DNA of 64,000 nt from positions 4,846,677-4,910,676 of the forward strand of contig NW_021167079.1 in assembly GCF_003711515.1 (NCBI RefSeq). Direction: 5' to 3'. The translations under genes were made by a program, and so were the position numbers. The notes beneath the pieces are model-generated. The model was not told the DNA's origin. It searched no databases and was given only the letters and a program-made list of their open reading frames with translations. The number at the start of each line of letters is the position of its first letter. Positions within the stretch are counted from its first letter, which is position 1. Positions 21,107-32,900 of the stretch are shown here, piece after piece. Origin of the DNA: Sodiomyces alkalinus F11 (Eukaryota; Ascomycota; Sordariomycetes; Glomerellales; Plectosphaerellaceae).

Positions 21107-22045
21107 ATGAAGCTCCCATCATCTCTTACCTCTCCACCACCTGAAGTTCCCGATGTTCTCCTCTCATTTCCTATTCCGCACGTAATGGTGATTACCCTCA
21201 ACCGGCCAACCAAGCTCAACGCGGTACCGCGGGGTCAACATGCCGCCCTTCTGGCCTTGTACGACTGGTACGACGCCCAATCGCATCTCAGAGCCGCGAT
21301 TCTCACGGGTTCAGGCCGCGCCTTTTGTGCCGGCGCCGACCTCAAGGAATGGCACACCAACAATGACCCCTCATCTGCGTCTGCGTCTGCTTCTGCTTCT
21401 GCTTCTGCTTCTGCCTCTGCATCATCATCACCATCATCATCAACCCCGTCGCCATCCGCACCAGCACCACCACCCGAGAAATGGCCCGCAACAGGCGGCT
21501 TCGGAGGCCTCTCCAACCGCCGCGGCAAGAAACCCATCATCGCCGCCGTCAACGGCCTCTGCCTCGGCGGCGGCTTCGAGATGGTCGCCAACGCCGACCT
21601 CGTCTACGCCCTCTCCACCGCCACCTTCGGCCTGCCCGAGGTGACCCGCGGCGTCGTGGCCATCGCCGGCGCCCTGCCCCGCCTCGTCCGCATCCTTGGC
21701 CGCCAGCGCGCCACCGAGATGGCCCTGCTGGGCGACATCGACTACACGGCCGAGCAGATGCGGACGTGGGGCCTCGTCAACGGCGTCGTCGAGGGCTCCG
21801 ACCCCCGCAAGCTGATGGACGCCGTGCTGGCTGTCGCGGCGAAGCTGGCCTCCAACGCGCCTGACGCCGTCGTCGTCTCTCGCGAGGGCCTGCTGAGCGG
21901 TCTGGAACCCGAAGACCCGCAGGCGGCTACTGTTCGTGTCGAGGCCGGTATCTACAGCGAAATGGAGGGAGGGGAGAACATGATGGAAGGTGTGCGGAGT
22001 TTTGTGGAACGGCGCAAACCTGTTTGGAAGGACAGCAAGCTCTAG
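21107..22045 (+). CDS. Enoyl-CoA hydratase/isomerase, peroxisomal (C-terminal SKL)
   Basis: Single exon, 312 aa. The crotonase fold is clear: ITLNRPTKLNAV near the N-terminus, oxyanion-hole segments GSGRAFCAGADLKEW and VNGLCLGGGFEMVANADL, and FGLPEVTRGVVAIAG with the Glu position typical of active hydratases. A low-complexity insert at about residues 89-124 (alternating Ser/Ala, then Ser and Pro) interrupts the loop after ADLKEW; it comes from a TCTGCN-type microsatellite. The last three residues are SKL, a canonical peroxisomal targeting signal PTS1, so a role in peroxisomal beta-oxidation or related CoA-ester metabolism is likely. The exact substrate is unknown. It converges with the SDR gene 180 bp downstream. 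Confidence 0.9.
   Translation: MKLPSSLTSPPPEVPDVLLSFPIPHVMVITLNRPTKLNAVPRGQHAALLALYDWYDAQSHLRAAILTGSGRAFCAGADLKEWHTNNDPSSASASASASASASASASSSPSSSTPSPSAPAPPPEKWPATGGFGGLSNRRGKKPIIAAVNGLCLGGGFEMVANADLVYALSTATFGLPEVTRGVVAIAGALPRLVRILGRQRATEMALLGDIDYTAEQMRTWGLVNGVVEGSDPRKLMDAVLAVAAKLASNAPDAVVVSREGLLSGLEPEDPQAATVRVEAGIYSEMEGGENMMEGVRSFVERRKPVWKDSKL
21373..21480. repeat. Coding microsatellite, TCTGCN and TCATCA types
   Basis: About nine hexamer-like TCTGCT/TCTGCG units followed by TCA/CAC runs, all within the enoyl-CoA hydratase reading frame, encoding Ser/Ala then Ser/Pro. The frame is maintained throughout. Confidence 0.9.
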
Positions 22046-22227
22046 ATCATTACGGACGGGTCTTCTGTGGATGCGTGTGGGCTACGATGTTCTAGGTAGG
22101 TTGAAGACGTATAAAGAAATAATTCAATGGCCTGGCTGACACATATCGGGTTGCAGTATTGCGCGACAAAATTTGAGAGGTATTTTTTTTTTCTGAGCCC
22201 ACATTCTACTTTCTCCCTCTCCTTTCC

Positions 22228-23359
22228 CTACAATCCGTGAATGCCAACCGTGAGAAAGTTACTGTCGGCCTCGCTCCTCTCCCGGATCGGACCAGCTTTG
22301 AGTTCCTCCACGTCCCAGTGCGCCCAGACGAAGCGCCCATGCAGGAATGCAGCCTCCTCGGAGGCCGTCCAGACGGCGAAGTCTCCCGGCAGTTTGACTG
22401 TCACTGTTGTCAGTTTCCTAAATCAAAGAAGAAAGAAAGAGGGAGGGAACGGGTGAAACGGGGGGAAACGGGGGGAAGGGGAGAATCAACGGCCATCACT
22501 CACTATCATCCCACTCAAAAGCATCCTCTCCCTGGCCCGTCTGCTGGCCTATCTCGGTATAGAACACACCGGGGTGGAAGCTGACGACCTGCATGTCCGA
22601 GACAGGATGGTTGTGGGCGATCAGCTGCGCGAGCATCAAACCCGCCGCCTTGGTCACGGCGTAGGTTGGCCATCTACCCGCAAACTCCGGCGCGTGGACA
22701 ACAGCCGTTGACAAGTTAATCAGCCACTGCCATGTTGATATTCTCCAGTCAGTCTCCTCCTCGCATGATGAAATGGAAAAGAAAAAAAAAAAGTAAATAC
22801 GAGTCCCGCGGGTTTCAAACTACACACGTACCAGCTTCTTAGACGCATCACGACCCGGCTGCTTGTAGAACCTCTCCGTGAAAGCCAACCCCGCCTTCAC
22901 ATTGATGTTGAAGTGGTTCCAGACCTCCTCGGTGCCCTTGCCGAGGATGGTGTGCGGGAGGCTCTGCACGGCGGTACTCAGCAGCAACACGTCCACCACC
23001 ACGCCATCGGCCGCGAACCCGTCCCAGAGCGACGCCACCTGCGCGGAGTCGGTCATGTCGCTCGGCCGTCCCAGGACCTCGGCGTCCGGGTACTCGCTCT
23101 TGAGCCGGGCCACCGCGGCGTCGACCCTGTCCTTGCGGCGGGCGACGATGATGACCCTGGCGGCGCCGGCGGCTGCGAAGGACTGCGCGGCGCTGAAGCC
23201 GATGCCCATGGACCCGCCGCCGATGAGGACGGTGCGGCCGGCCTGCGACACTTCGGGACGGGTGGGTGAGATGCCGGGGTAGGACTCGCGATGGTATGTC
23301 TTGGTCAAAGTCGCGGCCTGGAGGAGAGCATTTCCGCTGTCGTTCTGCTGGTCAGCCAT
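22228..23359 (-). CDS. Short-chain dehydrogenase/reductase
   Basis: Three exons (22832-23359, 22504-22726, 22228-22397) give 306 aa. The Rossmann cofactor motif is GGGSMGIG (TGxxxGIG type), and VIIVARRKDRV with a basic residue after the second strand suggests NADP(H) preference. The catalytic Tyr-x3-Lys is YAVTK in exon 2, preceded by INLSTAVVH with the expected Ser. The C-terminal exon reads KLPGDFAVWTASEEAAFLHG and FVWAHWDVEEL, a signature of a fungal SDR group with unknown substrates. The usual NNAG motif after strand 4 is replaced by LLLSTAVQ. For exon 3 an acceptor 8 bp upstream would be equally frame-compatible only with different residues (M-T-V); the chosen one restores WDDIKLPG. Confidence 0.88.
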
Positions 23360-24544
23360 GATGAGGGTATATGTCCGTGGTTGTGCTGATCTATGGTGGT
23401 AAAGTTGTGGTGCGTGGAAGCTGAAGTTCAGAAGACGGGGATTAAGAGCTGAAGATTATATCGGTGGCTAATCTTGTGTTCTCGATTTGATGTGCGTTTG
23501 AGAGTGAGAGACAGAGAGAGACGGAAAGAAGAAACCGAGAGAGTCTCGTCCCCTTATATTCCATCTTCGTCGACTCGAATAAGGATAACACACGCGTAAC
23601 GTTATAGAAGATAGAGCAGATGCAAGGGACGGTTCACACAACGCATCGACATGTTACAAGTCCTGTAAGTCCGTTAGTTCCGCACCGTCCACTTACCCGA
23701 AAAGGTTCCCTTCGTCTCCTGAATTACAAACATTGCTGCTGATAAATTGAGGTGGAAACATGAAAAGAATCGCGAGAGTGAGACCCCAGGGGCTTCGTGG
23801 GATTATGGATTATAAAAAGTTAGGAACCTCCATTTGTCATCAAGCGAATGGGGCGAAGGATCCAACACCCACCCACTTCGTCAAGAGTTCAAAATGCTCA
23901 TTCCATGCTTCTCCGCAGTAGAACATACAGCTAGTGCTTATGGTGTTGCTGTTGATTAATCGAAGCTGGGTTAGCACGGAGTGTGGATAGGCCTTGGTAG
24001 ATTGTAGTAATAAGGTACCTAGTCTGGATGGATCTGGAGAGATCATGTGACTGGCCTGCCCGAGACGGAGCAGGGGAGCTCGATAAGATGAGAGATGTTC
24101 CCCTGTTTTCAACCTGGGACAATGATACCTCAGTACCTTATCTTCCCGAACAAATATACCGCGGGAAGTACCGCCGAACGTACCTTAAGGTAAGGTACTA
24201 GGTACACTACCTACCTTAGTTGCGACAACCTGGAAGATCCAGAGCCTTGGGTGAAGCCACTCGAATTGAATCTTCTCGTTCCATTGACCTACCACGCCTT
24301 TTGTGGGTTGGTGTTGAAGAAGAGGTTAGACAATGAACGGGCACCGCCTTGCCTTCAGAAAGATGCATGTCTGTCCCATTTGCTACAAAAAGCACACACC
24401 ATCATTACCATACAAACGCCTATGGAGAGCTGTTTCCAGCGTCGGCAAACGACGTCTAGATGTCTTGGTTTCCCCCCCGGCCCCGTCCTTGACCCCTTGT
24501 CGCTCAGCCCTTTTTTTCCATCGTTCGCTTCACCAAAGCTTTCT
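23360..24544. other. Intergenic, promoter of the SDR gene
   Basis: About 1.2 kb with no supported gene. GGTACC/TACCTTA motifs are clustered at about 24012-24020 and 24127-24218. A purine-rich tract is near 23500-23545. The far end is the 3' UTR of the coatomer gene. Confidence 0.5.
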
Positions 24545-27417
24545 CTATGCGTCGCTGGCTTCGGCCTCTGATGATGCCTCTGACGCCTCCTCCTCGCTCA
24601 CCCCGTTGGTCTTGTCCCCCGCCGCGCCCCCCTGCGCCTCTAGCCTCAGCCACTCCTCCCACTCCGGGAACAGCTCCTCGTCCTCGCCCGGCGTGCCCAG
24701 CAGCTTCGACACCCGGCCCTTCTTGTTCTTGTCCAGGCTCTCCTTCCACTGCGCCACCAAGCCCGCCGTCAGGCTGGGCTGGTACGTCTGCGAGAAGAGC
24801 ACCGCCTCCGCCAGCCGGCCCGTCTTGACCAGGATCTCCACGCAGCCCGCCGCGTTACCCGCCAGCCACTGCGCGCTGAACGCAAGGTTGTGCACCCCGG
24901 CCGCCTCGGCCTGTTCCGCCAGCTTCGCCAGGCCCTCGCGGTCCGACGTGGACGAGTAGAGCAGCAGCAGCGAGCCCAGGTCCCGCGCCTGGGTGAAGCA
25001 CTTCTCCGCCAAGGCCACGTCCCACCCGGCGAGCGCCGCGTCGCCCACCGTCTTCCACTTGTGCTCGGCGTCGGCCTCCTTGGCGAGCTCGAGCGCGATG
25101 TCCAGCTGGTTGAGCGCGAGCGCCAGCTCGAACTTGTGCTCGGGGTCCGTCGCCACCTCGAGCGCCAGCTCCTTGTGACCCTGGCCCTCGAGGAAGCGCG
25201 CGATCTTGTTGAGCTGGTCGCTGGGCACGCTGGGCAGCATCTCCGCCGCAGTCTCCATGTCGCCGCGCAGGACGAGAGTCTGGTACTCGAGGACGGGCAG
25301 AGACAGCCCGAACGAGGTGACGTTGACATCCTTGTCGGCGAGGTAGATCCGTGAATCCCGCTGGATGTATCCGAGAATGTACATGGGCTGGTCAAAGTGT
25401 GAAATCGTGTAGGTCTGGTCGCCGACCAGGTAGTTGAGCCGATTCGTCGAGTTGGTGTAGATGAAGCAGTCACCGATCCACTCGCCAGTCCGTACACTGT
25501 AATCGTGTCAGTATTCTTATCGCCGCTTGGTCGCAGGAAAAGAAAAGAAAAAGAATCCCATGGAAACGGAAAAATAGGACACACCTCTCGTTAATGTCCG
25601 TAATGACCTCAAATGCAGCCTCCACTCCGTCTTCTTCCACCTGGTCGTTCTGAACCGCCTCAACATAGGCGTCACGAGAGAAACTCAAAACGTAAAAAGA
25701 GTCTTCGCAGGCCAGGGCAACCAGTTCGCCACTCTCCGACCAGTAGACCTACGAGATGGGGACGTCAGCATCTTCTCACACCCAGAGACGTCGCCCCCAG
25801 CATCCATCTTCGAATGGGAACCTACCTGTCTCGGCTCCACCTCGATACGTCGGACGAGGCCGCCGGTGTGCCAGTCGAAAAACGAAATGCCGCCCTGGCC
25901 CTTCACACCGAGCAGGACACCACCGGTAAGGCCTTCGGCCTGGAAGCCCACGTCGAGACCGCCCGACTTCTCCGCGAAGTTCTTGTACACCTTGACGCTG
26001 GTCGGGGTTTCCCGAATGGCAAAGTCGTTGCTGTTTTCCTTGGAGGCCCAGACAAAGTCGAGCGCCGAACCGAAGGCCTTGTTCCTCCACGCCAACGCGG
26101 TATAGATGATATACTCGCCGTCGCCGCAAACCGCGACGAATCGGCCGTTGGGAGAGTGGAGGAGGGTCTGGGGATACACCTCGCAGCTGCCGAGGTCCTT
26201 GGTGGGCAGCACGATGGGGGTGCCGTCCTTGACGGAAGCATCGCCGCCCTTGATGATCGCCGATATGACCTCGTTGTGCTTCGCCCAGATCAGCTTGCCG
26301 GACGCGTCCATCGACACCGCGGGCTCCTCCCGGCCGAGTTTGACGACGACCAAGCCGTCGTCGAACCCGACCGCCACGCCCTGCTTCCCCTTCTGGTAGG
26401 CGACGCACCAGGCGCGTTCGAGGCCGTAGTTGAGCGACTGTTCGAACCGGTACGTGTTGGCGTGCCATAACCGCACGGTGCCGTCCTCCGAACCGGAGAT
26501 GATGACGGGAAGCTCGGGGTGGTAGCAGGCCCAGGAAACGTTGTTGGTGTGCCCTTCGAGCGTGGCGATGAGCGACTTGGTCGTGTAGTCCCAGACCTTG
26601 ACGGTCCGGTCGTCGGAAGTGGTCAGCAGGTACGGCTTGTCGGAGTGCGGGTAGTAGTCGACATAGTTGACGCCCTTGGTCTCGTGGGCCTCCAGTGTGA
26701 AATTGGCCGTCGACGAGCCCAGACTCCAGATCTTGACAGTACGGTCGAGACACGCGGACGCGAAGGTGTTGGTGTCTTTAGGGTTGATGGCCAACCCCAT
26801 GACATAATGGCCGTGGCCCTCGAAGACACGCACGCATTTCCAGCCCTTTTCCCAGTCCCAAAGCTTGATGGTCATGTCATCCGACGCCGTAAGAACAAAA
26901 GGTTGCGTCGGGTGGATGGCGATGGCGCGGATGTAGTCTGGGTGGGCCTCGAAGGACGTGATCTTCTCGGAAGTGTTGTAGTTGTAGACGCGCAATTGGA
27001 AGTCGTCGGATCCGCACACAATCCAGTTCTTTCGTGCCACAAATCGGCCGGCTCGGACGGGGACGTCGGTGAGCTCGAATGTCTTGACAATCTGCTGAGT
27101 TTCATAGGACCAGATGTATGCATGACCTAATATGCGGCAACCGTCAGTCCTGCATCATACCAATAGATAGTTCGACGGGCTGCAGATCCCCCGTTCTCGA
27201 GGCGGGACATTTCCGGAGAAGAAAAGGGCAAGAATTACCAGAGTACAGGGTGGTCAGAATCCATGGCTCTTGAGGGTGAAAGTCGATGCCCTTCACCCTC
27301 TCGCTGCGGGCGAAGAGTTGCCGCTGGCGACACGCGTTAGTATAAAAATGGCGACGAGAAATTCCATCCTCCACCACGGAGTCGCCAAGTCAAACCAACC
27401 TTTACGTCAACCCTCAT
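24545..27417 (-). CDS. SEC27: Coatomer (COPI) subunit beta'
   Basis: Five exons (27400-27417, 27239-27323, 25826-27126, 25585-25748, 24545-25496) give 839 aa, the normal size. It starts MRVDVK, then RQLFARSERVKGIDFHP, and continues as WD40 repeats (FEAHPDYIRAIAIHPTQP, FEGHGHYVMGLAINP, LEAHETKGVNYVDYYP, LEGHTNNVSWACYHP, each ending in a WD-type strand). The coatomer WD-associated region follows, with FGSALDFVWASKENSNDFAI and YILGYIQRDSRIYLADKD. The C-terminus is acidic and low complexity. Beta' is part of the COPI coat that returns cargo from Golgi to ER and recognises dilysine motifs. The six-codon first exon is typical for fungal orthologs. Confidence 0.95.
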
Positions 27418-28667
27418 GGTATGTCAAGCTGCGGTAACCCAGAAGAGAAAAGGGGGTGTAATAGTAGAGAGAGCGGTCGAGCGGTAGGCGGTCGGAGGGG
27501 TGTGGTGTGTTAATGCAACGTCGCCTCTAATAGGGGTTCATGGGTTTTGGGCGGCTGCGCTGACGGGACAGCTTCGCGTCAATGCAGGAAAGTAACTGGA
27601 ATCCGATTGCGAAGCCGTACGATCGGTCGGGCAAGGGAGGGAAAGGGTGGCAGAATTTCGTGGTAGTAGATAAGCTGGCTCCCAGAGCTGCGGTGGACGT
27701 AATTTTGGCCTGTGGCAATTGGAGCTTGATTCGATGTGTCCCTTCCCTAGGAGATTGCGGATGCCTTATTTGGGGGGAGGGTGTCTTAAGGCACCAAGAA
27801 TACAGCTGTCAGCATTTGCTAGGCTTGCTTACTCATCAACGAACTTGCAAATAGAACTCCAAGTCTCTCTTCAACTGACCACAACAATGTGGATATCCAG
27901 TTTTACTCCGTGCATCTTTCTCAAATCAACATGAAGCGTACTGAGAGAAGCGAAAGAGACATATGGACGGCCGAAACCTTGAGTCCAGTAATGTTTTACA
28001 TGCTCTACGCTTATCCGTCAAGACTCGCACCGTTGACCCATGATACGGAAGATGCCCAGTCGGGTCAGACTTATGACCAAGACAAACACGAGAGTTAGAC
28101 AAGTTGTCTGCGGAATGAAATATGAGCGGTTCGCTGGAGTTGTGGGATGTAACGGAAACCCGCCGTTGCCTGCCGCCTGCCTAGTTGAATTTGAAAACTC
28201 CCAGTGGCAAAGCTGGGGAAAATACACGTTTCGACTAGTTGAATGAGCTTGCTGAGGCCACTTGTTTTAAGAGTCACATTCATGCATTGCAAAGCAAGTC
28301 GGTAAAACTTCTGAGAGGAACACCTCTGCTTATTCGATTGCACTTTACGATTCTTTAACCCATTTTCTCATGCTGCCTGCTCTTGATGCGGTGGATCAGA
28401 GAAAGTCTTTCAGCCTGTCATTGCAGCACAGGCTAAAATCAACCTGCGCGCCTCATCATGAAACCCTTAATCCTGTACCCCAACGCCATTTGCTGTAATG
28501 TGGTCCCATAATACCGGCTCCCAGTGACGAAAAAAAAAAAAAAAAAAAAAGGACAAAGAAAAAAGAAAAAAGAAAAAAGTGAGTTCGTCCATATGTCGTG
28601 GATAGATATCACGATCAAACAAAGAAAACAAAGCATGCGTGGAAACAAATCAAAGTTTTGACGATAG
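27418..28667. other. Intergenic, no supported gene
   Basis: About 1.25 kb. It contains the COPI beta' promoter at the low-coordinate side and a poly(A) tract plus GAAAAAA-type repeats at about 28528-28580, in the 3' region of the mannitol-1-phosphate dehydrogenase gene. Open frames here are short and unrecognised. Confidence 0.5.
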
Positions 28668-29965
28668 TCAATCCTCGGCGTCGGCCTGAACCTTGCGGAC
28701 GACCTCCACGAGCATGGGATGGATCTTCTCAGAAGACTGAATGCCACAGACCTTCTGCACGACCTCCTCTGGGCTGTTCTCAGCCATAATCTTGGCCAGC
28801 TCCTTGCTCTCTTCGTCGCCGTCAACGTCCTGGAACCGGAAGGCCATCTCCGTGGCGCGCAGAAGCGCGGAGCAGTCCTTGTCGTCCTCGGCAAGGGCGG
28901 CGGCAGGACCAATGAATCGCTCCTTGCGGCTGAGCTTGCGGAGCGGGGCGCGGCCGACACGCTCGGTGGCATCTTCCAAGTGAGGGTTGCCGATGCGGCG
29001 GATGATCTTCTCGGCGTACTCTTGCTGGGCTTTGAGGGTAATGCCGTGCTTGGAAACAATGAGCTCGGTGGTCTCTTTGAGACCCTGGCGCACCTCCGAG
29101 AGGATAGCCTTATCCTGGAGAGCGTCGTAGACTGTCCGCTTGCTGCGGTTATAGCCGTAGTAGGCGGCGGTGGCGTGACCCGTGTTGACGGTGTACAGCT
29201 TGCGCTCGATGTAGGGGGCCAGGTCCTGGACCCAGTTGATTCCCTCAATCTCCGGATGGCCGGTCTCGGCGAAAGGGCCGCTCTCGACAACCCACTCAAA
29301 GAACTTCTCCAATGTCACATCGAGTCCAGCGTTGGGATCTTGCGCCGGGACAATTCGGTCAATAGCCGAATTGGCGTAGCGAGCGCGCTTGTCATGATCC
29401 GCCAGGCGATCTTCGGGGGTGTTGTTGGGACTCTTGATGAAGCTGGCGAGGGTGTCGGTGGCGCCAATGGCATTTTCGCAGGCAATGACGGCGATGGGGT
29501 TGGCGTCGTTGGGGCGCTGGTCGATGCCCTTGGCGATGACGGGGGCAATGAATTTGAGGATATTGGGGCCGACAGAGCAGGTGACGGTGTCGGCGGTGGA
29601 GATGGCTTTGATCAGATCGGACTCGTGCGTCCTAGAGTTGATGGCGCGATAGTTGGAAATCACTTTCTCGTTTGTACCTTCGCTACCGACCTCGATAACT
29701 CGGTAGGAAGGGGTGGAGTTGAGGGCGTCGACAAGAGCATCGGAGACATCGGCGAAGATGACTTCGTAACCCGAGTTGTGGAGGAAACAGGCAACAAAGC
29801 CACGGCCTGGAGGGGAAGTAAAGGTTAGTCGCTGACCGCGTCCGGGGTCTTGCCTGTAGGTTCCTCCCCCCGCAAAACCGCGAGCGAGGACCAGGCTTAA
29901 ATGGATAAGGGAAGAGGGGACATACCAATATTGCCAGCGCCAAAGTGAACAGCGGTCTTACTCAT
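28668..29965 (-). CDS. mpdA: Mannitol-1-phosphate 5-dehydrogenase
   Basis: Two exons (29926-29965, 28668-29806) give 392 aa. The dinucleotide-binding motif is split by the intron: HFGAGNIG then RGFVACF. Other family marks are [32 protein letters not shown] and the polyol-dehydrogenase signature [19 protein letters not shown], which contains the catalytic Lys. The enzyme reduces fructose-6-phosphate to mannitol-1-phosphate with NADH in the cytosol, the first step of mannitol synthesis in filamentous ascomycetes. The protein ends in a charged helix. The gene symbol follows Aspergillus usage and is by family resemblance. Confidence 0.95.
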
Positions 29966-32900
29966 GTTTGCAGGCTTCTGGTTGTGTTGCTAATAGGTAG
30001 GTGATGTGGTCGAAATTGGGGAGAGCACGTTAATAGAAGGGAAGGGGTTGATATATGTGACTCGTGAGGCAATGGTCTTGACTGAAACGTCAGTTCAAGT
30101 CAGTCGAGGAAGTACGGGTGGGATTGATTTTGGTTCAGGTAGAGAGAAAATGATCTACAGCGGATGGGGTAATGTGATCTTATATAGGAGCCACATGTCG
30201 AGGGCACCAAGGCTGGCGCCTGCTCCTCCCTTGATGTGAGTGTGAACGCATCGATCATTACGATACGATACGGAAGGGACGGGGTACAAAGCAGGGACGA
30301 AAACGCAAGTACCCCTCGTTCTTCCCTTGGCACCTTGGCTGGGTTCGGCGTTTTGTTCCCACTGCTCTTAGCCCCAAGCTCCACATGTGAAGAGGGAAAA
30401 GGGATGAATGACCCCACTGCTACCCTATCAGCCAATGGAAATTTAGAGAATTCCAGAGATGACACGATGCTAGACCAAAAGCGGATAGACGGCTACCTGC
30501 GATGCCATCATCAGCGGGTCCCATGGCCTCCGCTGGGTGTTACTCCGTACTCTTCCCAAAAGACGCCAAATCGTCCGGCAACAGGAACGACTGTCGGGCT
30601 TATTGGCTGGTTGGGTTTGAAACAAGCCGGCGTCGTGGCGCGAGATTTATTTACCGCATTCCGCCGCCTAGGTAGGGAGTGGATTGAAGGGTTTGTGGAG
30701 GAATCACCTCCACTTGCTACTCTCTGGCTCTGGCCGCTGGCGGGGGGGGGGCACGCACGTACGTAAGATGTTAGATGGCATCAGTGACGATCGTACTCCG
30801 TATGGATAGGTGCGAAGTAGGAATGATCATAAGACTACACTTAAAGAGTACGTAAGGCTCGCATTCCGAGCATCCAGGTGAGCACGATGTTTAGTTAAAG
30901 GTGCCCGGTCATCCTCCTCGTCGAAGAGACTCAGCCGCCTCGTTGGATTCCATGCTACAGGTACAAATACGACCATACCCTCGTATGATCCCTCTGAAGT
31001 GCGGTCTTCGGGGCGGCGGGTAAGGCTGCCGTTTTATTGAAATTGAGGTACCTTAGATACCTTAATCTACTGTACCTATCTGTTGTATTCTCCCGCACCC
31101 CACCGCCGCACCTGGCATCCGGGAGGAGTGGTTCTTTAACGGGGCTACTTCCCGACCACCTAGCCGATGGACGGCCGAGTCTTACGGCCGATCAGGACTG
31201 ACGAGCCCGACCTGACAAAGGGGACTCGGATTGCGAGCTCAAGGTGACTTGGATTATCAGGTTCGTAGGATCACCTCAAAATATGTCGCGGAATGTGAGA
31301 CCTACCTGCGCTTGGGTCGAGGGAGCATATCGTGGTCATCGCCGCCAGTCTCGGCAAATACGAGTACGATACCTGACGCACCACAGAGCCCAAGAGACCT
31401 ACATTCAACTGTTATCTTTCAACGCCCCTTACGAGTTTTCTCATCTGGAAATGGATTCCGGGATTGGTTGAGGTGGAGAAATCTCTATTGCCTCTATTGA
31501 CGCCCGCAACAAGGGCGACGAGACACCGAAGATGAGGTCGTCGTCTTGATGCACCTAATAAGCAAGTCCTCAATCAATCAATAAGAACAGCGAATGGTAC
31601 TGGTATCCTTGATTCATTAGAAGAATGGCAGATGTGATTGGTCTGCCTCGCCTGCAAGATTCCCTCGTGAGGGTACAATGCCCGCGAGGCTCATCTACAC
31701 GTGTACATATCTGTCGCCTAGCAGACAGGTTCCACTAAGCACAAGATTTTGATTCGCTTTGAACAGGCCTGTCCAGGCTTAATAGACCCTCCTTGAGGGG
31801 TTTATCGGGGGAGGGGTTACAGTATCCTTGTGGTTCAGGGATCGATCGCCACTAGCGGGGTAACGGACTCCAATGAGGATTCAACGATTGCGCCCGAAGA
31901 AACATCCGAGAACCGTGAATGATCCAGGTGAGTGAGGCTGAGTAACGAATTGGGCAACCCACTGCATCGTGCTTTTGTTGAGTGTGGTTATCGTTAGGGT
32001 TCGTCGCTCCGCCGCCCGTTTACATCGTCAAATGGTCGTCCTAGAAGCTCCGAATAGGCCGGACAGCCCCGGGCTCTCCGTCTTGTTCCGTATCTTCCCT
32101 CCCGTCGCCCCGACACTCATCAAAACGGCTTTGTTATCCGAACCATAGCCTGATGCCAATGCCAACCCAATATATTTTTCCTTGTTCTCAATAAATTTAC
32201 CGACTTCCGTGATTCTTGGACATCCTGAGTTCTGTCTCCTTGGAATGTTTCTTGGCATACTTTTCTCTCTCCCTCCTTTTTTTCCTTTTTTTGTCGTTGT
32301 TTCCTCTCAATTTTCAGCCTCTTCTCGCCACCCTTCCTCATCATGGTCATCATCAGCCTGCATGCAGTACAGCCTACCTATGTCAAATCGACTGCTTCAG
32401 GGCATCAGTAAGTCGGGTCTCGTAGTCCCTGACTCATTTAACATAACGTTCGGGTTCCAAGATCCGTCTCTTTGTCCCTGTTTCGCGCACTACCTACCCT
32501 TCGACCAGACCAATCGTCAGGCGGTGCCTTGCAAATTCTACCCCTGACGTCCAACGCAACCAATCAGGGGTTCGTCGGTTACAGTGCGTTTTCCCTTCGC
32601 CCAATCTCCTCCGCACACATGCAGTAATTCCACCTCTTCGCGGACTTTCTTGGCCTCTTGGCGTTCGTCATTCCGGCCAAAGACTCGACACATAATTCCT
32701 TCGTACTTTCACTGCGCAGCGCCGAACAAACCTCCATCTGACGAAAGAAACATTATCCTCTGTTGGGGTTTTTAGGACGGACCCTTAAACAGATGCGTCA
32801 CTCCAGTTCAAACGTCGAGATTCTGCGGCTCTCATTTCGTTACTCATTCCTACCTCTGTTAAGCTTCCCTCCCTCGTAACCTATCTACTCCGTGTGCATT

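Noticed and set aside
30236..30766. Plus-strand open frame of 176 codons upstream of mannitol-1-phosphate dehydrogenase
   Set aside because: No homology recognised, composition unlike the neighbouring genes, and location within a promoter-like region.
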